A stretch of DNA of 64,000 bases from Bremerella sp. TYQ1 (GTDB taxonomy: Bacteria > Planctomycetota > Planctomycetia > Pirellulales > Pirellulaceae), in NCBI RefSeq assembly GCF_020150455.1, contig NZ_CP083740.1, positions 5,911,001 to 5,975,000 on the forward strand, given 5' to 3'. The number at the start of each line of letters is the position of its first letter. Position 1 is the first letter of the stretch. Made by a program: the position numbers and the translations under genes. Shown here piece by piece: positions 35,242 through 42,847 of the stretch. Under the pieces are notes generated by a model. The model was not told the DNA's origin. It saw only the letters and a program-made list of their open reading frames with translations, and ran no database searches.

Positions 35242-36143
35242 GGTGTTTCAGACAATTCCTTCGCAGTAACATCGCCTGGCAGGGTCGACTCGTCGAAGCC
35301 GAATGGTTCGATCAGTTCCAGATGCTCCGGCGAACCAATGAACTTGGCGAGTTCTTCATTGAAACGTTCTCGCAGTGCGACATCCTCTTGGCGAAAGCCG
35401 AACGCCCCGTAGCCCCGAATCGTGTTGCCATCGATCACTGGGTCTTGGAAGTCGCTTGCTTTCTCGATCTCGTCGCTGTCTTGCTTGCGTAGCAAATCGT
35501 TGACCGTTAAGTCGGTCGCGGCGACGGCATCGATCTGCCCACCTTTGAGTCCCAGGATAGCGCTGTTGTAGTCCGAGAAGACTAACACCTGGTTATCGCT
35601 GACACCCATATCTCGGGCATACCCTTGCTCGACGCTTCCCCCCATCACGCCGATCTTGGCGTCGGGGTTGTCGCGGACATCTTCGTATCCGTGCAAATCG
35701 AGCGGGTTGCCTGCTTTCACGATAAACGACTCACCGATTCCGTACGTCGGATTGGAGAAGGAGATCTCTTTGGCTCGCTGGGGGGTGATGTACATCCCCG
35801 CGGCAATCATGTCGACTCGTTTCGCTTTCAGACCAGGAATGAGTGATCCGAAATCCGCCACAATGGGTTCCACATGGTCGACACCCATCTTTTTTAAGAT
35901 CGCTTTGGCAATTTCTGGAGCCTCGCCGGTGACCTCGCCTGTAGTTGTATCGAGGTATCCGTAGGGGGCCTCATTGGCGAACGCGATGCGGATTGTTCCT
36001 GTCCGCTGAATCCGGGCTAAGGTGTTTTCATCATTGACGTTAGTCCGGGTTGCTTGCCAAAAGATTACGCCCAGGCCTGCTACTAGTATTAGCAGTACTG
36101 ATATACCGGTTAATGAAATCTCAGACTTATTTTCATCGAACAT
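35238..36143 (-). CDS. ehuB: Ectoine/hydroxyectoine-binding protein
   Basis: A 301-residue solute-binding protein. Instead of a cleavable signal it shows a short polar leader, then one hydrophobic helix (VLLILVAGLGVIFWQA) with no lipobox, so it is probably membrane-anchored in the periplasm. The binding region starts GTIRIAFANEAPYGYLD and continues VDMIAAGMYITPQRAKEISF and YGAFGFRQEDVALRE, all typical of EhuB. It is the first gene of the leftward uptake operon and shares the 244-base divergent region with ectA. Confidence 0.9.
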   Translation of the reverse strand: MFDENKSEISLTGISVLLILVAGLGVIFWQATRTNVNDENTLARIQRTGTIRIAFANEAPYGYLDTTTGEVTGEAPEIAKAILKKMGVDHVEPIVADFGSLIPGLKAKRVDMIAAGMYITPQRAKEISFSNPTYGIGESFIVKAGNPLDLHGYEDVRDNPDAKIGVMGGSVEQGYARDMGVSDNQVLVFSDYNSAILGLKGGQIDAVAATDLTVNDLLRKQDSDEIEKASDFQDPVIDGNTIRGYGAFGFRQEDVALRERFNEELAKFIGSPEHLELIEPFGFDESTLPGDVTAKELSETP

Positions 36144-36224
36144 TATTTTGTTCGTTTCGTAACTATTGATAGCGAGACAAGTTGTGTCTTTGGCATGTTC
36201 TCCGAGAAAACAGTTGTGAGCACA

Positions 36225-36253
36225 TTGATCTCGGAGCCCAAACGTGCTAAATT
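36225..36253 (+). promoter_or_regulatory. Candidate ectA promoter
   Basis: TTGATC (36225-36230), 17 bases, then TAAATT (36248-36253), 134 bases before ectA. Spacing is ideal but both hexamers are imperfect. A perfect palindrome lies 19 bases past the -10. Confidence 0.35.
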
Positions 36254-36272
36254 CTAAAGCTAATTAGTTGCG

Positions 36273-36289
36273 GCAGCAACCATTGCTGC
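36273..36289. promoter_or_regulatory. Perfect palindrome, candidate operator of the ectoine genes
   Basis: GCAGCAA-CCA-TTGCTGC is a perfect 7-3-7 inverted repeat in the shared ehuB/ectA control region, next to the candidate ectA promoter. MarR-type regulators bind palindromes of this size, and a MarR gene ends the cluster. Confidence 0.5.
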
Positions 36290-36387
36290 AGTAATTTTCG
36301 CGAATCCAGTTGCCTGGGTACTCCCCTCGGTCGTGTGGATCGACGGGACGCGAAGCAGATGGACTCTAGAGGAGGTAATCAGCCCGG

Positions 36388-36873
36388 ATGATCATCCGGA
36401 AACCTTGCGTCGAAGACGGCGCGAAGCTTCGTCAGTTGGTCGCCAACAGCGAAGAGATAGACGATAACTCGTGCTACCTCTACTTACTGTTGTGCCAAGA
36501 TTTCGCCGACACTTGTGTCGTCGCGGAACTTGATGGATCCATCGTTGGTTTTGTTACGGGATATACCCCGCCGACGCGACCAACATCCTTATTCGTTTGG
36601 CAGGTCGTTGTCGCGCCGGAAGCGAGACGCCAGGGTTTAGCCAAGCGGATGTTAGAAGCACTGATTGCTCAATTCCCCGCAGACAAGCTTGAGTGGGTCG
36701 AGGCGACCATTACGCCTGACAACCAGCCATCTCGCGGACTCTTTGCTGCCCTGGCACGTTCCTTGCATACAGAAATAGCATTCACACCCTATTTCCTCGC
36801 GGAACACTTCGGAAACTTTGCGCACGATCCGGAAGAGCTATGCCGGGTTGGCCCCATAAGCCCCAAACAGTAA
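36388..36873 (+). CDS. ectA: L-2,4-diaminobutyrate acetyltransferase
   Basis: A 161-residue GNAT-fold enzyme that acetylates diaminobutyrate, the second step of ectoine synthesis. The family phrases are DNSCYLYLLLCQDFADTC, FVTGYTPPTRP and WQVVVAPEARRQGLAKRML, the last being the acetyl-CoA-binding loop. GGAGGT (36371-36376) is a strong ribosome site, but its 11-base spacing to ATG 36388 is long. It is the first gene of ectABCD and divergent from ehuB. Confidence 0.94.
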   Translation: MIIRKPCVEDGAKLRQLVANSEEIDDNSCYLYLLLCQDFADTCVVAELDGSIVGFVTGYTPPTRPTSLFVWQVVVAPEARRQGLAKRMLEALIAQFPADKLEWVEATITPDNQPSRGLFAALARSLHTEIAFTPYFLAEHFGNFAHDPEELCRVGPISPKQ

Positions 36874-36913
36874 TCGAATATTCGAAATTGGCCTCAAACC
36901 AATAAGAGAGATC

Positions 36914-38194
36914 ATGAATATTATTGACCGAATGGAATCAAACGTACGTGGTTATTGCCGATCGTTCCCTACGACGTTCAAGACGTCGAAGGACCACTTG
37001 ATGATCGACGAGCGAGGCAAAGCGTACATCGACTTTTTCGCTGGTGCTGGCTCGCTGAACTACGGCCACAACAACGAAACCCTCAAAAACGCGTTGATCG
37101 AGTACATCTCGAACGATGGCATTACCCACGCGCTCGACATGACCACCGTCGCTAAGAAGAAGTTGCTGCAGTCGATGCAGGACGTCCTCTTCGCTCCTCG
37201 CGGTATGGAATACAAAGTGATGTTCCCTGGACCAACGGGAACCAACGCGGTCGAAAGCGCTTTGAAGCTTGCCCGTAAAGTCACCGGCCGCCAGAACGTT
37301 ATTTCGTTCACCAACGGTTTCCACGGTATGACGCTCGGTTCGCTGGCGATCACCGGAAACAGTGGCAAACGAGCCGGTGCCGGGGTTGCTCTGCACAACA
37401 CGACTCACATGCCGTTCTGCGATTACTTCGACGCCGAGACCGACACAATCTCGATGATCGAAAACTATCTGGAAGACAACAGCAGCGGGATCGATAAGCC
37501 TGCGGCGTTCATCTTGGAAACGGTTCAGGCCGAAGGTGGCGTGAATGTCGCTTCCAAGCAGTGGCTGCAGCGGATTGCCGAACTGGCCAAAGCTTCCGGT
37601 GCGTTGTTGATCCTCGACGACATTCAAGTCGGTTGCGGTCGTACCGGTCCGTTCTTCAGCTTCGAGTTCGCTGACATCCAGCCCGATATCATCTGTCTGT
37701 CGAAATCGCTTTCCGGTTACGGTTTGCCATTCGCACTGACGATGATGAAGCCTGAATTCGACGCCTTCAATCCTGGCGAGCATAACGGTACGTTCCGTGG
37801 GCATAACCCTGCGTTCGTGACCGCCGCTGCCGCTCTGGAAACCTACTGGCGTGACGATCGTCTGTCGAAGGAAGTCCACGAGAAGGCCCGCATCATCAAG
37901 GATGCGTTCCTCGAAATGGCTGATCGATACGACGGTAGCGTCCGTGGTCGCGGGATGATCCAGGGGATTGAATTCTCGGACAAATCGCTGGCCAACAAGA
38001 TCTCGAAGTCGGCGTTCAACCGCGGCTTGATCGTTGAAACGGCCGGACCAAACGACGAAGTCCTGAAGGTTCTTCCGCCACTGACGATCGAATACGACGC
38101 CCTGAAGGAAGGTCTGCGGATCATCACCGAAGCGATCCACGAAAACCTTCGCTCGGAAGTTTCGACGAAGTCGATCGTTCCTGCCAAGTCGTAA
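36914..38194 (+). CDS. ectB: Diaminobutyrate-2-oxoglutarate transaminase
   Basis: A 426-residue PLP-dependent class III aminotransferase making diaminobutyrate from aspartate semialdehyde, the first ectoine step. The family features are FFAGAGSLNYGHNNE, FTNGFHGMTLGSLAITGN, the PLP-phosphate pocket DDIQVGCGRTG, and the Lys of LSKSLSGYG (about residue 263) that binds PLP. It starts 40 bases after ectA behind AAGAGAG. An intrinsic terminator follows it, so ectC may be only partly cotranscribed. Confidence 0.95.
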   Translation: MNIIDRMESNVRGYCRSFPTTFKTSKDHLMIDERGKAYIDFFAGAGSLNYGHNNETLKNALIEYISNDGITHALDMTTVAKKKLLQSMQDVLFAPRGMEYKVMFPGPTGTNAVESALKLARKVTGRQNVISFTNGFHGMTLGSLAITGNSGKRAGAGVALHNTTHMPFCDYFDAETDTISMIENYLEDNSSGIDKPAAFILETVQAEGGVNVASKQWLQRIAELAKASGALLILDDIQVGCGRTGPFFSFEFADIQPDIICLSKSLSGYGLPFALTMMKPEFDAFNPGEHNGTFRGHNPAFVTAAAALETYWRDDRLSKEVHEKARIIKDAFLEMADRYDGSVRGRGMIQGIEFSDKSLANKISKSAFNRGLIVETAGPNDEVLKVLPPLTIEYDALKEGLRIITEAIHENLRSEVSTKSIVPAKS

Positions 38195-38261
38195 CCGACG
38201 GCAACTAAAAACAGCCCAACCGCATCGTCCGTTGTGGCGATGTTCCGGTAAGCAATACCCG

Positions 38262-38298
38262 GGGGCCTCTGCTAAGGTGGAGTGCCCCTGTTTTTTTT
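38262..38298 (+). terminator. Intrinsic terminator or attenuator between ectB and ectC
   Basis: GGGGC-CTC (38262-38269) pairs with GAG-(T)-GCCCC (38280-38288), an 8 bp stem with one bulge and a 10-base loop. TG and then eight T follow (38291-38298). It lies inside the 256-base ectB-ectC gap. Confidence 0.6.
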
Positions 38299-38450
38299 AT
38301 AGGTTGTCCCCCCGTGGCATCCTGCCTCTGGAAGTGCCGTCGAATGTCGCCACAATGAATTCGTGGCTTGACCCCATTCGGGCATTGCTTCCGGAGACTC
38401 AACGGAAAATCACTCACGTTTAATCGATAGAAAATCAGGAGTTATTCAAC

Positions 38451-38840
38451 ATGCTGGTACGAAGTCTCGACGAGATCAAAGGAACCGACCGCGACGTCGA
38501 AGGTGGCAACTGGAACAGCCGTCGCTTGCTGCTCGCTGGCGACAAGATGGGCTTTTCGCTGCACGACACGATCTTGCGTGAAGGGACCACCACGCCGATT
38601 CATTACCAGAACCACTTGGAAGCGGTCTACTGCATCGAAGGCCACGCCACCGTCGAGCTCGTCCCAAGCGGCGAGAAATTCGAGATCAAGCCTGGCACGG
38701 TCTATGCACTCGACAAAAACGACAAGCATCTGCTGACGGCGCACGTCGATACACGCATGGTTTGTGTATTCAATCCAGCTGTGGTGGGTAACGAAGTCCA
38801 CGACGAAAATGGCGTTTATCCTGCGGCGACCGACAGTTAA
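38451..38840 (+). CDS. ectC: Ectoine synthase
   Basis: A 129-residue cupin that cyclises N-acetyl-diaminobutyrate to ectoine. The N-terminus MLVRSLDEIKGTDRDVEGG and the core phrases GFSLHDTIL, HYQNHLEAVYCIEG and YALDKNDKH are typical EctC. AGGAG (38437-38441) is a good ribosome site. Its distance from ectB (256 bases, with a terminator) and from ectD (271 bases) is larger than in compact ect operons. Confidence 0.95.
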   Translation: MLVRSLDEIKGTDRDVEGGNWNSRRLLLAGDKMGFSLHDTILREGTTTPIHYQNHLEAVYCIEGHATVELVPSGEKFEIKPGTVYALDKNDKHLLTAHVDTRMVCVFNPAVVGNEVHDENGVYPAATDS

Positions 38841-38875
38841 TGCGAGCCGATTGCCTGATCTGAAGCAATGGGTCA

Positions 38876-38905
38876 GGGTGCCATGCTCACGTTTGCGTGG
38901 GCATG
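38876..38905. repeat. Short palindromic repeat between ectC and ectD
   Basis: GGGTGC followed by CATGCTCACG-TTTG-CGTGGGCATG, a 10 bp stem with one G-T pair and a 4-base loop. A near-identical hairpin is at 50699-50721. It looks like a dispersed REP-like element. Confidence 0.65.
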
Positions 38906-39111
38906 TCCCATTCCGTAGTTACTTCAGATCGGACGAACGGCGACACTCGACGCATCATGCGATTTCCAGCGGCCGCCCCCATGGGCCGCTGGGATATGCG
39001 TCGTGAATCGTGACGGTCCCTGACCGGATCGCGACCGCCCTGATCGGCTGTGTGCCGAATGGGACCGTCGAACCCACGAATCACGAACTCCGTTAAGTAC
39101 TTTGAAGGATC

Positions 39112-39993
39112 ATGCCGCAAGCACATTCGGTTGATACGGACCCGTACGCATCGCGTTTTAGCACGACCTGGCAGATGGCACCTCGGATGGATCCCGTTCT
39201 GTGGAATCCGGACGCCGCTGGCCCTCTGATGCGAGAACAGTTAGAAAACTTCGAGCAATGGGGATATCATCCGTTTCCTCAGCTCGTCAGCGAAAATCGA
39301 GCACGCAGCTTACTCGCCGAAGCTCGGTATCTGCAAAAGTCTTTGGATCCCCATCTGGATCATGTCATCTCAGAACCGACAAGCCACGAGATCCGCTCGA
39401 TCTTTCGCGTTCACGAAGACAACGACTACTTCGCCAAGGTATGTCGCGACGAAAGTATCGTTGGTATCGCACGGCAAATTCTCGGTAGCGATGTTTATCT
39501 GCATCAGTCGCGGATCAACTTCAAGCCAGCCTTCCAAGGGAAAGAGTTCTTCTGGCATTCCGACTTCGAGACCTGGCACATGGAAGATGGCATGCCGCGG
39601 ATGCGGGCCGTGAGCGTCTCGATTAGTTTGACCGAGAACAACGAATTCAACGGGCCGCTTATGCTCGTTGAAGGTTCGCATCAATCGTATGTCCGCTGTG
39701 TCGGTGAGACGCCGGAGGATCACTTCCGGAGCTCGTTGAAAAAGCAGGAGTATGGTGTACCAAGTCAGGAAGCACTCGAGCAGTTGGTCGAGAACGGAGC
39801 GATCGTCGCTCCCAAAGGTGGTCCTGGTTCCGCGGTAATGTTCGACTGCAACACGATGCATGCCTCGGTCGGCAACTTGAGCCCGCAACCGCGGACGAAC
39901 TTGTTTCTTGTGTTCAACAGCGTCGAGAACCAACTGCAAGCCCCGTTTGCTGGAACCCCACCTCGGCCCAAGTTTTTGAGCTATCGCCCGTAG
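39112..39993 (+). CDS. ectD: Ectoine 5-hydroxylase
   Basis: A 293-residue Fe(II)/2-oxoglutarate dioxygenase that hydroxylates ectoine to 5-hydroxyectoine. The iron ligands are visible as His 149 and Asp 151 in FFWHSDFETWH, and His 250 in CNTMHASVGNLS. The family signature continues as EDGMPRMRAVSVSISLTENN. A ribosome site AAGGA precedes the ATG. It shows that the host can make hydroxyectoine as well as ectoine. A MarR gene converges on it. Confidence 0.95.
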   Translation: MPQAHSVDTDPYASRFSTTWQMAPRMDPVLWNPDAAGPLMREQLENFEQWGYHPFPQLVSENRARSLLAEARYLQKSLDPHLDHVISEPTSHEIRSIFRVHEDNDYFAKVCRDESIVGIARQILGSDVYLHQSRINFKPAFQGKEFFWHSDFETWHMEDGMPRMRAVSVSISLTENNEFNGPLMLVEGSHQSYVRCVGETPEDHFRSSLKKQEYGVPSQEALEQLVENGAIVAPKGGPGSAVMFDCNTMHASVGNLSPQPRTNLFLVFNSVENQLQAPFAGTPPRPKFLSYRP

Positions 39994-40044
39994 GCAGCCG
40001 AAAAGCTACGCGGATCGCAGAAGACTCGAACGAAAATGCTCGGC

Positions 40045-40071
40045 CCTCTTCCAAGCTTAGGCAGAGGGCAA
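40045..40071. terminator. Possible bidirectional terminator
   Basis: GCCCTCT (40045-40051) and AGAGGGC (40065-40071) form a 7 bp stem between the converging ectD and marR genes. T-runs are absent, so confidence is low. Confidence 0.3.
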
Positions 40072-40131
40072 CGGTTGCGGCTTTATGCTTCTAGATCGAA
40101 AGAAGTTTGTCCCGGCAATACATCGGGGCAA

Positions 40132-40641
40132 TTAAGAGAGTCGGCGATCGTCGCGTGGTTCGTATTCGGCGGAGATGACCGGTTCGACATCAAGGTCGGC
40201 CGCTTCCATGAGTTCGACAACTTGTTCGAGCGATGCGACTAAGTTGCGCTGCTCTTCTTCATCGAGCGACGTTACGCGATTGACAAACTGCTCTTGCAGC
40301 GGAGTCGGAATGCCGGCCAGCTTTTCTTTGCCGGTCTCGGTCAGGTGAATCAGCACGCGGCGGCGATCAGGGCTGTTGCGGATCCGTTCGATCAACTGGC
40401 CACGTTCCATCCGTTCCAGAATGCGGGAAACAGTCGGAGCTGCCAGACCAACACGATTGGAGACTTGAGCTGCGGTGACTTCGTCTTTCTCTTGCGACAA
40501 GTCACGAATGGCCCGAAGGCAAAGCAGCTGGGGAATCGTCAAGCCAGAATTCCTCGCCAGCGATCGCGAGTAGCGAGACGTTTTTAAAATCACCCGACGA
40601 ATGGCCCTGAGCATCCGTTCGACTAGGTCATGTTCTTCCAT
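40132..40641 (-). CDS. MarR family regulator of the ectoine cluster (EctR-like)
   Basis: A 169-residue winged-helix regulator: GLTIPQLLCLRAIRDLS, TAAQVSNRVGLAAPTVSRIL (recognition helix) and the wing RGQLIERIRNSPDRRRVLIHLT. In halotolerant methylotrophs the MarR-type EctR represses the ect genes; the position next to ectD suggests the same here. It is transcribed towards ectD and reads from its own promoter. Perfect palindromes lie just before its start and in the ehuB/ectA region, making both candidate targets. Confidence 0.88.
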   Translation of the reverse strand: MEEHDLVERMLRAIRRVILKTSRYSRSLARNSGLTIPQLLCLRAIRDLSQEKDEVTAAQVSNRVGLAAPTVSRILERMERGQLIERIRNSPDRRRVLIHLTETGKEKLAGIPTPLQEQFVNRVTSLDEEEQRNLVASLEQVVELMEAADLDVEPVISAEYEPRDDRRLS

Positions 40642-40651
40642 TTGTGAGAGG

Positions 40652-40663
40652 CAATTGCAATTG
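40652..40663. promoter_or_regulatory. Perfect palindrome before marR
   Basis: CAATTGCAATTG is self-complementary and lies 10 bases before the marR start. It is a plausible autoregulatory site. Like the ectA palindrome it contains GCAA and TTGC half-sites, but spaced differently. Confidence 0.35.
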
Positions 40664-40882
40664 GAATCGGCGGGTGAATTGATGCTCTCAATCTATCGCT
40701 CAATCGGAAATGTGTCGATAGCATGACGGCCAATCTGAGGGGCGAACGCCAGCGGAAGTTGAGTGGCGCGTAGAGTTTGCAGCTTGGGTTGTTCCATTAT
40801 ATGGTTTTATTGATGAAGTTTTTAACAAGTGTTTGTCCAGTGTGCGAGGAATATCTGCGGAAACTACGTGGTGGTCTCGCCC

Positions 40883-40911
40883 TTGACGCTACTAGACGAC
40901 TGGTCTAATAT
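40883..40911 (+). promoter_or_regulatory. Promoter of the tetR gene
   Basis: TTGACG (40883-40888), exactly 17 bases, then TAATAT (40906-40911). The 15 bp operator-like palindrome lies in the spacer and touches the -10 box, as expected for self-repression. Confidence 0.7.
40893..40907. promoter_or_regulatory. TetR operator, copy 1
   Basis: TAGAC-GACTG-GTCTA is a 5-5-5 inverted repeat inside the tetR promoter spacer. The same sequence, 14 of 15 bases, recurs at 41564-41578 before the efflux genes. Confidence 0.7.
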
Positions 40912-40950
40912 TTCCGCGGACACCCCAATTCGGTTGGAAGGTATAACGAC

Positions 40951-41535
40951 GTGGGCAACGAGACCAAAAGCGAAATCATCGAGGCAGGCCGCAAGGCGAT
41001 GATCGCCAAAAGCTACAACGGAGTCGGACTGAACGAGATTCTGACCGAAGCCGGCGTGCCGAAGGGCTCGTTCTATCACTTCTTCAAATCGAAGGAGGAA
41101 TTGGGCGTCGCGGTGATTGAGTCGTCCGTAACGGAGAACACCGAGAAACTTCGCGAGGCCTTAACGGACGCGAAGTTGAGTCCCTTGAAGAGGTTAGAGG
41201 AATACTTCATCTGGGCCCGAGACGACATTAATTCGCGAGAATTGCGACAAGAATGCTTGATCTGTAAGCTAGCTTTAGAATTATCGTCCTTAAGTGAACC
41301 CCTCCGCGACGCCGTGCGTCATGGTTGGGATGAGTGGCGTTTAATCATGACCGAATGCCTTCGCGAAGCGCAAGCCGCTGGCGAAATCGCGTCGGAACAC
41401 GACCCTGAATCGCTCGCGGAATTTATCATTTACTCCTTTGAGGGGGCAATGATACGCGTTCAGGTAGATAATCACATTCGCCCGGTGAACCAGTTCCTGC
41501 ATTTCGTTTTTCAGGTCCTCCTGAAACGAAGCTGA
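40951..41535 (+). CDS. TetR family transcriptional regulator
   Basis: A 194-residue repressor starting at GTG 40951 with GGAAGG (40935-40940) before it. The N-terminal helix-turn-helix is clear: GLNEILTEAGVPKGSFYHFFKSKEEL. The ligand domain is helical and has two close Cys residues (RQECLICKLALEL) that could sense oxidants or electrophiles, as in some NemR/AcrR relatives; that is inference. An RND efflux operon follows in the same direction, and matching operators lie before both units. Confidence 0.9.
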   Translation: MGNETKSEIIEAGRKAMIAKSYNGVGLNEILTEAGVPKGSFYHFFKSKEELGVAVIESSVTENTEKLREALTDAKLSPLKRLEEYFIWARDDINSRELRQECLICKLALELSSLSEPLRDAVRHGWDEWRLIMTECLREAQAAGEIASEHDPESLAEFIIYSFEGAMIRVQVDNHIRPVNQFLHFVFQVLLKRS

Positions 41536-41563
41536 AACCGAATCGTTTTCCTGGCATCCGAAC

Positions 41564-41578
41564 AAGACGACTGGTCTA
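41564..41578. promoter_or_regulatory. TetR operator, copy 2
   Basis: AAGACGACTGGTCTA matches copy 1 in 14 of 15 bases and lies between tetR and the efflux adaptor gene, 29 bases before the latter's likely start. No good -35 is seen, so the exact promoter here is uncertain. Confidence 0.7.
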
Positions 41579-41606
41579 CTAATTTCATTTAACGTTGGAG
41601 ATGGAG

Positions 41607-42767
41607 ATGATGGCGCGGTCAACAATGATGGCCTTTTTAGGCTTGATGACGATGATTTCTCCATTAATGGCTCAGATGCCGCCCACGGCGGTTCGAGCCG
41701 TAGCTGCCAAAACGATGACGGTCGAGCCGCATCATCGCTTCACCGGAAGCCTGAAAGCGGTCGCTCGAGGCAGTGTCGCGGCGTTGGAAGATGGTCGCGT
41801 GCTTGAAGTTACCGTTCGTGAAGGTGCTTCCGTGAAGAAGGACGACGTCATCGCTCGAATCGATGCTCGTCGCTTGGAAGCTCAAAAGGGTGAACTGGAA
41901 GCGGCCTATGGAACGGCAGAAGCATTGATCGCTCAACGCGAAGCCGAACTCCGCCAAGCCAATCTCGACATGGACCGCTCGGCGACGCTCATCCGCAATA
42001 ATGCCATCTCGAAACAACAGCATGAACGAAGCGAAACCGAGCTTACGATTGCTCAGGCCAAGCTGACCACTGATCGCCGCCGCCTCGACGAAATCCGCCG
42101 ACAGTTGGAGCTCATTCAGGTGCGTCTGGACGATACGATCGTTCGTGCTCCGTATGACGGCCAGGTCATCATGCGACACACGGAACCTGGGGAATGGATT
42201 CGAGCCGGAGAGCCGTTCGTGACCCTGGTTTCAACCGGACAAGTCGAAGCCTGGTTGGAACTGCCGGAACGTTATGCCGGGATCGTCTCGCAGTACGCTC
42301 AAAAAGTGCCGGTCCATATTGTGGGTACCGATCGCAAGTTTGTTTCGGCATCGGCCAAACGAGTACATGAAGTGCACCCGCGAACACGTACGTTCCAGTA
42401 CGTTCTGACGCTGGATGCTGAAGACGCCATTCTCGCTCCGGGAATGTCAGTCGAGGCATGGCTTCCCACAGGGCCCTCGGCACCATCGCTTACTGTTCCC
42501 AAAGACTCGATCATTCGTTCGGCCGGATTGGCTTACGTGTTTAAAGCTGTCAACGGCGAAGGACAAACCACGGCAATGCGAACTCCGGTAACCGTCAAAT
42601 TTGAAACAGGCAATTTGGCCGTTGTCGAATCGCCGCAACTTGCCGATGGAGATCTCGTCGTCGTGGAAGGCAACGAACGACTTCTGCCAGGCACCCCGAT
42701 TGCGGTTTCGGAAGAGTCACCGATGAATTCCAAGACTGCCGTCAATATGTCGTCGCAGCCTCGCTAA
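41607..42767 (+). CDS. RND efflux periplasmic adaptor (membrane fusion) protein
   Basis: ATG 41607 is preferred (386 residues): GGAG repeats at 41597 and 41603 serve as ribosome site; TTG 41595 and ATG 41610 are alternatives. The signal peptide ends near PLMAQ. Next comes the lipoyl half-motif AALEDGRVLEVTVREGASV, then a helical hairpin of about 100 residues (IAQREAELRQANLDMDRSAT), the second lipoyl half DTIVRAPYDGQVIMRHTE, and a beta-barrel. It bridges the inner-membrane pump to an outer-membrane channel, which is not encoded here. The pump gene starts 80 bases later. Confidence 0.9.
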   Translation: MMARSTMMAFLGLMTMISPLMAQMPPTAVRAVAAKTMTVEPHHRFTGSLKAVARGSVAALEDGRVLEVTVREGASVKKDDVIARIDARRLEAQKGELEAAYGTAEALIAQREAELRQANLDMDRSATLIRNNAISKQQHERSETELTIAQAKLTTDRRRLDEIRRQLELIQVRLDDTIVRAPYDGQVIMRHTEPGEWIRAGEPFVTLVSTGQVEAWLELPERYAGIVSQYAQKVPVHIVGTDRKFVSASAKRVHEVHPRTRTFQYVLTLDAEDAILAPGMSVEAWLPTGPSAPSLTVPKDSIIRSAGLAYVFKAVNGEGQTTAMRTPVTVKFETGNLAVVESPQLADGDLVVVEGNERLLPGTPIAVSEESPMNSKTAVNMSSQPR

Positions 42768-42847
42768 TCGTCTTGTCGGCCTCGGAACGAACCAGGCCGA
42801 TTTCCTGCCGCAAGAAGTGCTTTTAGTAGATCACTTAGGACCACGTT

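Larger units (their letters stand above)
40642..40950. other. Divergent regulatory region between marR and tetR
   Basis: These 309 bases hold no gene. They contain the palindrome at 40652, which serves marR, and the promoter with operator at 40883-40911, which serves tetR. The middle about 200 bases show nothing further. Confidence 0.55.

Noticed and set aside
36938..38140. A 400-codon open frame antisense to ectB
   Set aside because: It has no start signal and non-protein-like composition; ectB is unambiguous on the plus strand.
41554..41559. A -35 box (GCATCC) for the efflux promoter
   Set aside because: The match to TTGACA is too poor; only the operator is supported at this position.
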